Part shown: positions 22,739-35,280 of the stretch, piece after piece
How positions within the stretch are numbered: the first letter of the stretch is position 1
Layout: the number at the start of each line of letters is the position of its first letter
Source: Xanthostigma xanthostigma
Taxonomy: Eukaryota; Arthropoda; Insecta; Raphidioptera; Raphidiidae
Assembly (NCBI GenBank): GCA_963575645.1
Contig: OY754465.1
Coordinates: forward strand, 45,720,401 to 45,784,400
Direction of reading: 5' to 3'
DNA: 64,000 bases
The notes under the pieces: model-generated
What the model was told of the DNA's origin: nothing
What the model saw: the letters and a program-made list of their open reading frames with translations, nothing else
The model's database searches: none
Program-made: the position numbers and the translations under genes

Positions 22739-24110
22739 ACTCCATACATTGGCCCAGAACCTGTCTGGGAGTATCCAAAAGCACAGTACGGGGTCAACAG
22801 GGCCGTACCGACAATGGGGAAAGCGGGGCTGTGCCCCAGGGCCCCCGTCAAAAAGGGGTCAATTTTCGTTGCCCACTTTTTAGGGGTTCGAAGGTGTTCA
22901 CACTCGTTTCTTACTTTTTGAAGCCCTTCCACAAATTACCTCTAGAATATTGTATGTAAAAAAACCCATTGAAAAAAAAAAGCGAGTGTGCTTTAGACCA
23001 CACGACTGAAGTCAAACTTCTTCCTGCCATATATAATATATAATAATATATAATATAAAATAATGATACAATAATATTCGATAATCTAACACCATATTTT
23101 AATTAGACATCTTGATTTAACGACACAATATAACCTCACTCTAGCAAAGACGAAATGTTTAAAATATAATTTTTTATTAATTACTAAATTTTTAATACTT
23201 ACATTTAAAAGGATTTATTAACTAACCTACATTATTTCCCGTTACAAAATGCAGCAGAATTCGATGAAATGTATTTTTGATTCAAAAACAATTGTTTTCA
23301 TTTTAAACGTCAAATAGTTGTCTAATAAAAAAGAATTTCGATTAATGCTCCGTCTTTGTCGCACTAACTTATATCTCCCTCTCAACTTCCAATATACGAA
23401 ACGTAACTCTCTCTCTCTCTCTATTACTATCTTTACTAACTTATATCTCCCTCTCAACTACCGTTCGTCTCGAACGATCACGCACCGTTCGCCTCGTCCG
23501 ATGATGCACTTCCGTAAACGCTTTCGTCAAGTGTGCTTAAAGAAGTTTTACTTCAAAGATTGTATAATAACTTAATAAGTAATGGCCTTTTTTAAGCACT
23601 TTTTTAACGTAGGGGGGCCCAATTCACGGGGGGCCCCCGAAGTTCTACTTACGGCCCTGAGGGTCAAATAAGGGAATGGATCAAAAATCAGCACAAGACA
23701 AACTGGAATCAAATTTCCGGGCAGCAACATGGCAAGACTTTTATTAAAGGGCCATCCCGAAAGATGAATGAAAAACTACTACAACTCATTAGGAACAATC
23801 TTCGCCTGATAGTAGCCCTCCTGACAGGACATTGTGCCCTGAAAGGACACCTCCAAAGAGTCATACTGTGTAACGGGGACTTAAAGTGCAGACATTGCAA
23901 TAAGGAGGCGGAAACAGCGTATCATATTCTGTGTTTTAGATCGTAGAAGACGTAATTTATGAACAATGTAGAACGAGGCCAGAAGATTATAAATCATATT
24001 AATCACCCAGTCCACGGACTGCACAAACTAGTACAAGGAACGAGGATTCTGGATCGGGTGATATAATTAGAGATTGGGACAATAATTAAGTCCTAGAGGC
24101 TTCGGTGTTC
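22739..24110 (+). pseudogene. R1/I-type LINE ORF2 C terminus split by a hAT element
   Basis: Coding sequence at 22741-22797 reads 'WPRTCLGVSKSTV' and resumes after the hAT element at 23660 as 'GQIREWIKNQHKTNWNQISG'. It reaches a zinc-binding motif 'CRHCNKEAETAYHILC' at about 23886. This is the segment following RNase H in R1/I-group LINE ORF2 proteins. Joining 22797 to 23668 (one target copy removed) keeps a single open frame. The 3' part to about 24110 is decayed. The RNase H and RT domains are absent. Confidence 0.7.
22798..23659. mobile_element. non-autonomous hAT element
   Basis: The 862-bp element has termini CAGGGCCGTA / TACGGCCCTG and an 8-bp target duplication GGGGTCAA (22790-22797) / AGGGTCAA (23660-23667), matching 7 of 8. 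Both features are typical of the hAT superfamily. It interrupts a LINE reading frame. No transposase frame exists inside; a CT microsatellite lies at about 23408-23421. Confidence 0.85.
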
Positions 24111-26734
24111 CCGGTGACAAGCCGACTCCCGTTATTTAAAAAAAACTATATTTTATGTATTAATTTGTTTTAAAATTTCGGAGTTGATGCTGTGAACAGA
24201 ACTTTTATAGGATCACCCGTTTTTCTGTTCTATAAAAATTAATTATTTATAAAAACAAGAAACTCGACTGCACAAAAATGAAATTAATAGCTACAAAGAG
24301 GAAAAAAGTCGGATAATCTCAACATACACCAGTTTTTTAATGGGTCCCCACTTGTTTTCCTATTTTTAGTAATTAATTTCATTTTCGTGCAGATTTCTTG
24401 TTTTTCTAATTAATTAATTTTATTTCTTCCATTTTGTTACCAACTTTTACACGCAATGTCGTTTCAATGAGTACTTTAGGATATACAACAGATTCATTCA
24501 TTACGCGCAACAAGGATTAATATGCAGAAATTCTACCTATACAGTATACAACTTTCAGGTTGTATAATTCTTAAACGGAGCTTATAACTGTAAAATAATC
24601 GAGGAAAACACTATCTTGGTTTTGAATGACGTATTCAGTGATACGCCACTCAATATGGTACGCATTTTTTTTCCGTCTCTACCGCTATTTTGTATTTTAC
24701 GACCTTTGTTTTGATTTTATAAAAACAAAACTTAGTCTATGATCATCTCACGGCTTAGATCAATAGATAACCACCTCATTGATTATTAACCATCCACCTG
24801 TTGGGATGCTTCGAGGGTATATTAAGATTTCCACATACATACATGCGCACATGTCTATAGTTATTTGCGTGAGAAACATAACTCTGTCTTTGCTATCGCA
24901 CAGTCGGCTAAAAACCAAAAATAGTTGGCAAAACCAAAAGTGCACATCCCGCAAGTTTTCCACTGTATGATAAAAAAAAACAATTGAAAAATATTCTTTA
25001 AAAATTTAAAATTAAGATTTCAAAAATTTAAAGAAATAAATGATTAAAAATTGAAAAAATATTTTTTTAAGTTTGAAAAAATAAAAAAGAAATAAGAACT
25101 ATACATAATATAATATATAATTAATATCAAGTGGAATAAAGTGGAATAGAAAAAAAATCAATTATTTTGTTAGGAATCGAACCCAGGACCTTTCCCTTGT
25201 GGATCTAACGGCATAACCATTGCGCCGCGAAGCTTGCTATGCGTTTTGATGTTATTGAAGTGTAGCACTTGTTTTATGGATTTACACTATATTTACACAG
25301 AAACTATTACATTGTTTTTTCAAACTATTAGCTGTCAAAAATAATAAAATAAAACTGTTTATAAAAATTAAACTACTGAACACATTTTAATGAATTTAAA
25401 TAGGGTTCTGGTCTGATAGTAAACAAAGTGAATAAAATATAACCCAAGGCCATCCGACCAAAATTGCGATCTGTAGAGTCGTGACGTATATACGTACAGA
25501 CCAACCGACAACTGCTGTTTGTGATTTTCAATTACAATTTTAATAGTATTTATGAACTCGAATTGATTTAAAAATGGTTCTGTTTTATAGATCAGAATCT
25601 CCTCTTTTCAAAAAGCTTCAATTTGAATGGATTTCTTGTGAAATTAACTTAGATATAACTTCTTATATGAACGAAAGTCAGCTCTGATGCACAAAGCGAT
25701 AATAAAGCACATACCGCTAGTTTAGCGGTATGTGCAATAATATTCATACATTTGAGGGTGAGGAGGGGTAAAGTTGGGCACCCCAAAGATATCTTTGTAC
25801 ATACTCGGTTTTGTAAGGTGCATTTGAAAGGACCTTTTTAAAGCTCTCAAAACTTTTTTTTTCAGAATTTTGTGCCTGCGGAAATTGATGATAATATAGT
25901 TCTTATAAAAATTTTAACGTTAGTTTTTACTGTCATAGTTTTAGAAATTCAAAAGCAAATAACATGGTTAATGGTACGGAACTTTGACGCGTAAGTCTAA
26001 CAAACATTTTTTTTTATTTTTAATTTAGGTAAAATCCAGCGTCGGGTCATATCTTTATAGCTATAAGTGTATAGGTTTGAGCGTTATTTACAGAAACATA
26101 ATAATTTCAATTTAAGAAATTGGAATATGCATGATATTCAGGCATAAAATCTTCTGGAAAACTAACCGTAGTCGTATTGTTCGATAATTTTGTATCTTTG
26201 TATAAATCTTGACTCCACCACTGCGAGTATAGCATGTAAAATAATAAACAGTTGTTATTTCTCCCCTGAGTCTTAACGCAAGTTATTATTTGTATCCACG
26301 AAATGTTCGAAACGCAACCAATTTTCTGCACAGGCGCGCCAAATGTTTTCATTTGTTTACACTTTGTATCTGTTTTTACGCTATTTTTTTATCTATCAAA
26401 ATTTGGTTTCGATCTGCTCAGCCGTTTGACCAGTATCGTGCGCACAGACTAACAGATTTTTTCCAAAATTGTTTTTTTGGATTCGGAGAACCCAAAAAAA
26501 TGTATTGTTTTCTTCTGTTTAGCGGCTTTTTTGAAGAAGGTTCAATTTTTTTTTGTTCAAGTTTTTGTATGGAAATGATTCATCGTCGTATGAATCGTTT
26601 TTTACAAAAAAAAAATAACTTAAGCCATCTTGATTTGTGATAACATGTTGACTCTAGAAATTTTCCAATTGCAAATTTTCTTGGTTTCCGTGGTCACAGG
26701 TAAGTGTGTGGGTCACTGTTTTTCCTCCTTACTT
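24111..26734. other. intronic stretch with one tRNA-like remnant
   Basis: No protein gene seen. A tRNA-like remnant is listed separately at 25172-25236. The rest is AT-rich, with open frames at 24760-24970 and 26107-26640 that overlap in both strands and have no domain. Confidence 0.35.
25172..25236 (-). pseudogene. tRNA-like remnant
   Basis: The minus strand shows an A-box-like CGGCGCAATGG and a B box GGGTTCGATTCC at tRNA spacing. The acceptor, anticodon and T stems do not pair properly, so this is a decayed tRNA or SINE head. No amino acid identity is assigned. Confidence 0.45.
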
Positions 26735-26872
26735 TTATACTTAGCATGCTAGTGTTCTCTGCGCCGTCATATTTTTGCTCTTCTATTGGTACCAACCCAC
26801 TGAGTGCAACGACCAATGACAGAAGAGCAAACTACGACCGAGCAGAGAACACTAGAGCGCTAAGTATAAAAT
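26735..26872. repeat. ~60-bp-arm inverted repeat
   Basis: The left arm 'ttatacttagcatgctagtg' with 'ttctctgc' and 'gctcttct' is mirrored on the right by 'agaagagc', 'gcagagaacactagagcgct' and 'aagtataa'. The loop is short. It is probably a miniature inverted-repeat element. The following 26880-27050 has a retroelement-like motif 'ggcgaaacattaggtagaaa' but no coding. Confidence 0.6.
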
Positions 26873-27426
26873 AATGAATAGCGGTCGTCGAAGCACTTAG
26901 CCGTGAGTCGCCTAGAAGGACACTTCGCCCGCTGCCACATCGCCTTTGATAATGTCTACCGCAGTTATAGGCGAAACATTAGGTAGAAATACCAATGGAC
27001 CACGGCCTACAAGCCCGGAAACCAAGAATATTTGGAACTACACCGGCGATAAAAGTGATATTTTTTCCATTGTTTTCACAGCGTAAACAAAGAATTTTTA
27101 AGCATAATACAACTGGATATAATATTTATTCTTCAAATTAATGATGTTATTCTGTACGGTCAATGTAAGAATTTACAGTGCTGTTAATTTGCTGTCACTT
27201 TCTAACAAATTTAACATTGCATAAGTTAAAGTGCGATAGAAATTTAACAGTGCTGTACATATCTAACAGAGATTACAGAATCTCGCGATAAGTGTAGGTC
27301 GAAATCAATTAAAATTGTAAATAATGAGATTTTAAATACACAAGTAAGCTTTTAGCTGTTTTATTTATACGTACCGTGTGTTTTAGTTAAGTAAAAAACA
27401 ATGGTCAATTATAACTAACTTATTGT

Positions 27427-27865
27427 ATATAGGCTGATCGGTAATTGCTCGTATTCCTCTTGAGAGAAGAAGTTATGACTAGTTTGGAATGATTTAACCT
27501 CTATACTTGGGGGTCGGAAATGCGTCGTTCTTTTATGATAATAAGTGAAGAATTTTATTTTTTTTATTTATTGTAAGTTTTAACACAACATAAAATCTGA
27601 TAGTATTTTTTTTTTACCTTTAGGAAGTTTGGCTGTTATTAGTAAGCTATCAGATCATGAAAAAATTCAAGCCAAAAAGTGAGAATATTTGTTTTATATT
27701 TTTAATTCCAAAAATTCGTATAGGTAACAGTAAAAAGAAAACCGAAGTAGATTTTCTCGAAAATGACGCATTTCCGACCCCCAAGTGATAGAGGTTAAAT
27801 CATTCCAAATTAGTCATAGTTTCTTCTCCCGAGAGGAATACGAGCAATTGCCAGTCACCCTATAC
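27427..27865. repeat. inverted repeat with ~110-bp arms
   Basis: The left arm ('ataggctgatcggtaattgc' to 'gggggtcggaaatgcgtc', 27430-27525) is mirrored at 27760-27865 ('gacgcatttccgacccccaa' to 'caccctata'). The terminus 'ccagtcaccctata' recurs alone at about 45619, suggesting a dispersed family. The spacer is about 235 bp with no ORF. Confidence 0.75.
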
Positions 27866-28014
27866 GTATAGTGATACATTCTGAAGGGAAGGAAAATATG
27901 TGATATGCCGATAGTTTTAAATTTTCTTTATATAATTACTATAACAAGGAATATTGAAATGTACAGCAATTAATTAAAAATGTAGAAAACAATATAGTAC
28001 ACCTACATATATGT
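27866..28014. other. spacer between inverted repeats
   Basis: AT-rich, nothing recognised. Confidence 0.3.
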
Positions 28015-28595
28015 AAACTTGTAAGGTCCAAGAGCTATCAAATATTTTTGGGTGTATATTTGAGACACTATGAAAATTTGTAACACTTCGTTTGTAATGT
28101 CTGAACACAAAATCGAAGACCTGGCTGAAGGATAGTGAAACCTAGCCAAGTTTTGAAGTTTTATAGCTATGCGTAATTTTATTGGCAAAAAAAGTCCTTG
28201 ATCCATTTTGAAATTTTAATACCTTCAGTATTTAATATAGGTAAAGGAAATAAATAAGCTAGATCATTTAGTCGGGTCTAAATGTTACAAAACTGTCTAT
28301 TATACTTGAGTGCGAGTAAGATGCTACGGGTAGGTTGAAGTGTGTATATCGGCGTGCTGCGGTACAATTGACTCTAGCAAGTCTCTCTCGCATTTCAACC
28401 TACAGTTTTGAAACCGCGTGGCAAACATTCACACCCTACTAAATAATCTGGCTTATTTATTTTTTATTTTATTTCAAGGACTTTTTTTGCAAATAAAATT
28501 TCCCAAAGTTAAAAATTCAAGGCTTGGTTAGGCCCCACTACCCTTCGATTTTGTATTCAGACATTACTATCTATCCAAAAATGTTTAATAGCTCT
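28015..28595. repeat. foldback repeat, two-armed copy
   Basis: The left arm (28015-28290, 'gtccaagagctatcaaatat' to 'ttagtcgggtctaaatgtt') is matched inversely by 28430-28595 ('ctaaataatctggcttattt' to 'aatagctctcctac'). A related single arm lies at 7355-7812. Arm similarity is moderate, so it is an older copy. No coding content. Confidence 0.7.
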
Positions 28596-28611
28596 CCTAC
28601 TCCTTCAAAAT

Positions 28612-29122
28612 GACTTTTAAGTTGTTTCTTTTTTTGAACAGCGTGTAGAAATCAAATAGACGAACAAACATTTCAAGAAGCTTTTTTTATCAAAACTCAA
28701 AAATGAAAGAAGAATTTTTCAAAGTTTTATTAAATTTTATCAAACTTCAAGGTCGGTCATGGCGGTATGTTATGTCACTATGAAAATATGTTAAGTCATT
28801 ATCAAGTATTCAGAAAAATTGTTTGAAGTTGTCCCCGTTTTGTTGGATACAAAGATGCGTGCGTCGTAGCCACACTTCTATACATGGTTATAGTAGCGAT
28901 AAGGGCCTTCCGCGAATTATTTAGAATGCATTTCCGATTCGTGCTATCATTTCTTCGCGTGTTTTTTGAATTAATTAAATAAAATTTACATAATTTAATT
29001 GAACTTTGAAATGCTGTTTCTCTCTTATTTTTGAGTTCTGATAAAAAAGTTACTTAAAATATCTATTTTATTTCTACATGCTGTTCAAAAAGAAAAATCA
29101 ACTTAAAAATCAATCTGTATGT
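28612..29122. mobile_element. foldback MITE, older copy of the 52.5-kb element
   Basis: Left (28612-28850) and right (28960-29122) arms match the arms of the near-perfect palindrome at 52495-52978: 'gtgtagaaatcaaatagacg', 'ttttttatcaaaactcaaaa' and 'aggtcggtcatgg' are shared. The copies have diverged and the spacer differs. No ORF. Confidence 0.7.
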
Positions 29123-29224
29123 ACACCTTACCTGTGTACAGACTGTATAAAATGTAAAGCAGACGTTTATTTTTTTTTAAATATAATGGAAGTCCGGGAT
29201 TATTTCACATAATTTCCGGGAAAT

Positions 29225-29353
<129 letters not shown>

Positions 29354-29518
29354 GTTGTTCGAAAAATAAAATACGCAATGATGCGCAAAAATTCTGCACC
29401 TATTCGTCGTTGTTAACTCACGACCACTGAACGTCACCTGCAATACTGCGTAACGTTTTGTTGCAGTCTCGCGTAAGCGTTGAAAACAAATCTTTGATTA
29501 ACGTCTGATTAGAACTCT

Positions 29519-30060
29519 TCTATAAATAAAATTATCGACAAGTTTTTCAGACAATTATATTTTTGTTAATATAATTGGGCTTTTGAATGAAATTTTTTTT
29601 TGTCATAAATGGAAAGATCGTGTATAAGTTTTATAACAAAACTATTTTTATTTTTTTTATTTTCGTTATAATTCAAAAGTTATATCACAATAAAAATAAA
29701 TTTTTGTACCCAGTTCCGAGAACGCGCCGACATTTCCCGAACATAATGTGACGTCATAATGTTTTAGTCAATACACATGTAGAAGCCATTGATAGTATAC
29801 TGCGTATATACATTTTACCATTATGATGTCACAACTGTCAAAAACAATTTTAGTGCGTTTGCAGTCACGTGATTTTTTTAAATATTTTATCAATTTTAAA
29901 TTGCTTATAATTAATTTAAAAAAAGTTTTTTGAAAGTTTTTCGCATCGATTATTAATATTATTTATAATAAAGTTTTAAAATACAATAAAAAAATCGATA
30001 ATTATTTTTTTTTCAAAAGCCTAATTGTCTGAAAAATTGGTCGTTAATTTTATTTATTGT
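29519..30060. mobile_element. 542-bp element with terminal inverted repeats
   Basis: The left end 'tataaataaaattatcgaca' with 'tttttcagacaatt' is mirrored at the right end, 'aattgtctgaaaaattggtc' to 'gttaattttatttat'. The same core (AATAAAATTAnCGAC...TCAGACAAT) sits inside both arms of the foldback element at 19459-21015, so they are relatives. Non-coding. Confidence 0.7.
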
Positions 30061-30590
30061 TGAAAACAAAATTTAACACAACATAAACTGAAGTTCTAAT
30101 GCGGTACTGTATCGAATGATATTGATTGGCTAATCCTGATGATTGGCTAATTCAAATAAGTACCGATTTCTTTACTCCATTTAGATATACCTAATAAATC
30201 TCTTAACTGTGTTACTTCAAGCAGTTACACAGTGACGTTACATGTTCCGCGGTAACATAGAGTGACATTTAGTGGGTTTGGGGTTTCGCCGACGAAATGC
30301 GAAGTAGAAGAGAACAACAAACAATACAAAATATAGTATACACAAATATGGCAATTAAATGTCAAAGGTAAGGAAAGTTACTTTTTGAAGTTATACTTCT
30401 TTTGGCGCGTTAATGAATTATGAGAGTGAGTTTTTACGAATTAACAGAATGAAGTTACCGACAATGACCGAAAATTAACAGACTGAAGTTGCTCAAAATA
30501 TTCAATAAAATGTCCAAGGCACATAGTTTCACGCCTTTGATATTTTATTGTTTTTTTTATTTTGTCTAGTTCATATATTTATTCCTAGTA
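30061..30590. other. spacer, no gene seen
   Basis: Nothing recognised beyond AT-rich intron. Confidence 0.35.
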
Positions 30591-31464
30591 CTGAAATAAA
30601 ACATTACCTGATATCTGTCATATTCATTATTTTATATTTTCGCTGCGCCATAAATCCAATGTTATAGCCTAGTTCACATGTCCTTTTTTGTTGAATTCCA
30701 GTCCTCCTTTACCGCAAATTATGATCATAGTGTCATTCGATTCGGAATGACATCAAAAACTTTTTTAAAAATATGTAGTGGGGGACGAGAAAATTGCAAA
30801 AGTTATAAATATTTCAGTAAAAAAAGAGGGTTATTTTGCGATTATCTTGAAAACATTTGCAGATATTTGAAATCGCTAAAAAGATTCTGAAAGAGCAAGA
30901 AATTTCCTACAAAAAAGTCCCATCTCCCGGAACTCTACCACCAATATTTTTAGTTTTAATTTAGAGTTGAAAATAGGGCTAACATATTTTTTTTCTATTT
31001 ATTATATAATTTTCAATATTTTCCTATCTTTTAATTTTTCGTATAAATAATAGAAAAAAAAAACAATTTTTAGCCATATTTTCATCTCTAAACTAAAATT
31101 GGAAATATTGGTGGTAGAGTTCCGGGAGGTGAGACTTTTTTGTAGGAAATTTCTCGCTCTTTCAGAATCTTTTTTGTGATTTCAAATGCCTACGATAGTT
31201 TTTGAGATATTTGCAAAAAAACATACTCCTCTTTTTTTTACTAAAATATTTATAACGCTTGCAATTTTTTTGTCCGAAAAGTTTCTAGATGTCATTCCGT
31301 ATTGAATGACACCAGAATCATAATTTCCGGTGAAGGAGGACTGAAATTCATCAAAAAAGGACATGTGAACTAGGTTACAAGCACATTTACCAAACATTGG
31401 ATTCATGGCGCAGCGAAAATGTAAAATAGTGAATATGACAGATATCAGGTAATGTTTTATTTCA
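30591..31464. repeat. 874-bp palindrome with ~420-bp arms
   Basis: The left arm runs 30591-31017 ('ctgaaataaaacattacctg' ...) and the right arm 31044-31464 ends '...caggtaatgttttatttca'. Internal landmarks such as 'ttttcgctgcgcca', 'acatgtcctttttt' and 'ccggaactctaccaccaata' occur in both in mirror order. The short open frames at 30678-30890 (+) and 31182-31406 (-) are the same sequence read from each arm. Non-autonomous foldback element; superfamily unknown. Confidence 0.85.
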
Positions 31465-31470
31465 ATTGAA

Positions 31471-32485
31471 AAATTATCGATATTAATGATTACAAATCAG
31501 TCAAAAACAATGTATCAATAGGCGTTCCTCAGGGTAGTAATCTAGGCCCTTTATTATTTATATGTTTTATAAATGACATGCCTGATTATATAACAGAAGG
31601 TAAAGTAATTGTGTATGCAGATGTTATTACCGTGTTGATAGCGGCACCAAATACGATTGAAATGGAAAATAAAAGAAAAAAAAGTAGTCGATCAATTTGC
31701 TGAATATTGTCGTAAAAATCAACTTATTGTAAATTTGAATAAAACATCTTCAGTTCAGTTCAGAATCAGGAGTCCCGTACAAAAAGGAGTTGCAATAAAA
31801 GCTCAAATAGATTTCAACTTGTCCGCAAAATTTTTAGGTGTCATTATAGATGAAAACATGAAATAGATTTTACAGGTGAATAACGTGTGCAAGAAGCTTA
31901 ACTTTCATTATTATCAGCTAAGGCAGCTAAAGAATGTATATGACCGAAAAATCTTACTTATTTACTATGATGCTTTTATTGCAAGTACCATAAAGTACGC
32001 TATAATTATCTGGGGAACAGAGTTTTTAAGATTCAAAAGAAAGCACTAAGATTAATAATCGACTTAAAATATGCTGAATCTTGTCGCCCGACATTCAAAA
32101 ATAACAAGATACTAATGTATTACGGGATTTTTAGTTGTGAACTGCTAACTGTAATGTATAGACTGTACTAAAACACTTCAGTGCCAGATACAACAATGTT
32201 AAATGCTACAATACTCGGCCCAATAGCAACATTGCCATGAAGCATAAAACGTCATTTTATATAAAATGTATATACATAGGATATAAAATATATGCAAGGT
32301 TACCTGAAGTGGTTAAAAGCGCAAATAATGAATCTCAATTTCAAATAAATATAAAGCATTATTTTTTACAATCTGTGCCTTATGCTATGTGATTTGATGT
32401 CACCATAATGATTGTGTTTTTTATTGACGTTTTGTATCTATTTTATAATTGCTCCGCAAATAAATGTGTATCTATCTATCTATAG
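31471..32485 (+). pseudogene. LINE reverse transcriptase remnant (TATC-tailed family)
   Basis: Broken frames encode RT motifs. 'VSIGVPQGSNLGPLLFICFI' (about 31530) precedes a degenerate catalytic 'YADVI' in place of YADDT, then 'KFLGVIIDENMK' and 'YAIIIWG'. Stops and frameshifts abound and the catalytic aspartate is lost. The 3' end has AATAAA and a (TATC)n tail at 32470-32485. The same family reappears inverted at 53484-53930. It starts immediately after the 30.6-31.46 kb palindrome. Confidence 0.75.
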
Positions 32486-33093
32486 AAAGTTATATACAGT
32501 AGTGATTGGTAATGAGTATTGGTGTATATTAATGTAAATATTTATTAGTTGTGAATATTAGTGATAATATCCCTCCCTGGTTCGTTTATTTTCATAAATT
32601 ATTTTCATGCAAAAAAAATAGTTTTTAATCACGCTAAAGAAGCATAACTTCTAATGCGCGTACTAAATACACGTATCCACTTTTTAAATCAAAAGAAAAA
32701 GAAATAACTGGGACAATAAAGGAGTTGAAACTGTCGTAATTGTTCGCTTACCCCAGATATTCAAATCAAATCGATTGGAAAACAGTAATAACAGTCAGTA
32801 AACGTAAATACAGACAGCTTATGCATACCAGTGTTGTTTACTTACCCTGAAACACAGGCGGACATTTTGTTTACACTTCGTCATGGTCAGTTTAATAATT
32901 AGCTTTTTTCTTTATGTGGTCTGTTTTTACTAAGTGTTTTTTGAAACGTAGCGACGCGACGTTCTAATAACAATGTAATGTATTGGCTGAAGGTTGAATA
33001 ACAATTCATCATAGTTAATGTTCAATTTACGTTGTTAAATTTTGGTTAACTGTTATTGAACTATTTTTATAATCTATAACAACAATTTAATCT
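32486..33093. other. intronic stretch, no gene seen
   Basis: Nothing recognised. Confidence 0.35.
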
Positions 33094-33840
33094 TATAATT
33101 TATATGACCCAAGCTCACTGTAATCGCTCTTTTCATGGTTTGAGACGCGGTTATTGTTTCAGCTTGCTCAGCAAGTATCCCTTGTCTTAGGACGACAAGT
33201 CCGAAGTTTTGGGTGCTTGTGAATGCAAAATTCTTTAAGAAATTTTTCCTTACGACGATAATAATAGTAATAATGTTCCTGGTGATATTGAGTCCGTTGT
33301 CAAGAATGAATCGTGTAAGATTTCTGGAACTATTCATTCAGTACTACCAGACAACTTTTAGCTACAAAGCCTGATATAGTTCTTCTTGATAAAACTACGT
33401 GAATTATGTACGTCATCGAGTTCTCAGCTTCAGCTGAAACGAACATAGCCGCGAAGGAGACTGAAAAGCTGACAAAATATCAGACCATCTTTTTAAACTC
33501 AGGAAGTAGTATTCTGTTAAATTAATAATTGTTCTTATAATTGGTGTTCTTGGAGGAGCTAAATCGTCACTGTTGGCAAATATAAAATCTATTTCTGCAT
33601 GTCAGCGTAATGCTAAGTCACTAGTCTATCGCATGCAAAAATCCGTGCTTATCAGGTCGCTCCGTGTGCTCCGTGCGCACGACCCAAACTCACTGTAATC
33701 GCTCATTTCATGGTTTGAGACGCGATTATAGTTGCACCTTGCTCCGCAAGTATCCCTTGTTTGACGGTGACGAACCTGAAGTTTTGGATGCTTGTGGGTG
33801 CAGAATTCTTTACGGAATTTTTCCTTCTCATAATAATAAC
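33094..33840 (+). pseudogene. retroelement 3' fragment between two direct repeats
   Basis: Between 33369 and 33680 the plus strand reads 'VLLDKTT', then after a stop 'YVIEFSASAETNIAAKE' and later 'ACQRNAKSLVYRMQKSVL', the C-terminal region of certain LINE ORF2 proteins. It is flanked by two direct copies of a 3'-end block ('actcactgtaatcgctcatt' with 'catggtttgagacgcg', at 33113 and 33685), each running into an AATAAT-rich tail. Probably tandem truncated insertions. Dead. Confidence 0.55.
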
Positions 33841-34339
33841 AATAATAATGCGTTTAACGTCCGTTTCTCAACATTATGTCATAACAGAAGCCATTCGGAT
33901 TATGACTATTTCCGTATGCCAGAAATTGCTGTTTTCTATATTTTTTTCACTTCAAAGTTATTAGCAGCGAATGGACAGATTTTAAATAATTGGAATAAGG
34001 TAGGTAAGTGGCCTCATCGTTGACCCCATATAAAGTAACATTTATTTTTTCCCAAATTCAAGAATATTATAATAATTGTTTTTCTTTCGTAACGACCCAG
34101 AATTTCCTTTTAAGTCTGACACTCTATGCCCAAGCTTTGTGATCCGTAGAATAGATCTACTCATAACAACAGTACCTCACCCTAGTGAGCTTAGCTTGAA
34201 GATAGATTCAGTAATTGTTAGAGATTCAGGGCTTGATTTACATGCCACTTGACTTGATTCAAGTCAAGTATTAAAATACGAGTAGCTTATCAAAATCAAA
34301 TAGTTTTTCAAGATTACCTGATTTTTCACCTATGCAGCT
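33841..34339. other. intronic stretch, no gene seen
   Basis: The plus frame through 33664-34023 mixes the retroelement tail and downstream sequence and is not a gene. Confidence 0.35.
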
Positions 34340-35280
34340 ATGGTTATTATCATCAGTATTGATTTTTTTTATGAGGCTTCGGCAGCAAGGCCATTAGCTA
34401 GCCAGGTATAAAATAGGTTGCTGCAAATAACGAGGTTTAATCGATGCTTAGATTTTGTTAAAAAGTTCAGTATTTTTTAGGAACTGAAATAATTTTTCAA
34501 TATTTTCTCTGTTGTCGCTGAGGATGTCTTGAAGTTGAGCGGGGAGTTGTAGTCTATGGTAGACTACTAGACATATGCTTGACATTCGGTGAGGATGTGA
34601 TGAACGGTCAGTGTTGTATTGCATGTGGGGCAGATGTCCGGATCAGTTCTTCTGAACTGGTGGCTATGTGTTTATAAGGTGTGGCCAATTCTTAGTCGGG
34701 TCAGCACAGTATTTTCTTTACGATTCATGGGCAGGTTGATTCATTTCAATACTATCGGTTTGATGACTCGAAGTTTGTTGTTGGAGATTGTCGTCCATTT
34801 AGATTGCCAACTTTCGCGGATTTTGTTCTTAATTAGATTTTTGACGTCAGGGAATGGAATGGGAATGTTGATTATGGGAACATTTGTAGAGCTTTTGGCA
34901 GTGGAGTCATCTTTTTCATTGCCGTCAATTCCTACATGGGATGGGGACCAAATAAAAATGACTTCCTTGTTTTGAACAGACTGGAGTTCGTAGAGTACAT
35001 TCAGTATTTTAGTCATTATGGAGTTTGTTGACGAGGGAGATAAAATATATTTAATTAACGATAAGGAGTCAGAGCAGATAATAATATTATTTCGATTTTG
35101 AGATGTTATGAACTTTAGGGCTTCGAGGATGGCATACAGTTCTCCAGTGAATACGCTGGCTATATTTGAGATGCGGAAGATCTGTGTCGTCGCAAATAAA
35201 GGCTGCCGAAGTGTTGTCGTTTGATTTCGAGGCGTCTGTGTAGATGTCGGTGTGTTCACGATAGCGATTTTTGATGCTTA
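34340..35280 (-). pseudogene. LINE ORF2 fragment: RNase H and zinc-knuckle tail
   Basis: On the minus strand, 'IYTDASKSNDNTSAAFI' (about 35250-35200) gives the first RNase H aspartate. After a frameshift near 35170 come 'FTGELYAILEAL' (Glu), 'IICSDSLS' (Asp) and 'WSPSHVGIDGNEKDD' (His/Asp). Further on 'RLRIGHTL' and, after a stop, 'CPTCNTTLTVHHILTEC' form the zinc-binding tail ending near 34560. This order is typical of I/LOA/R1-group LINEs. At least one frameshift and two stops make it non-functional, and RT is absent. Confidence 0.8.

Noticed and set aside
33664-34023. 119-codon plus-strand frame
   Set aside because: It joins a retroelement tail with unrelated downstream intron and shows no domain.
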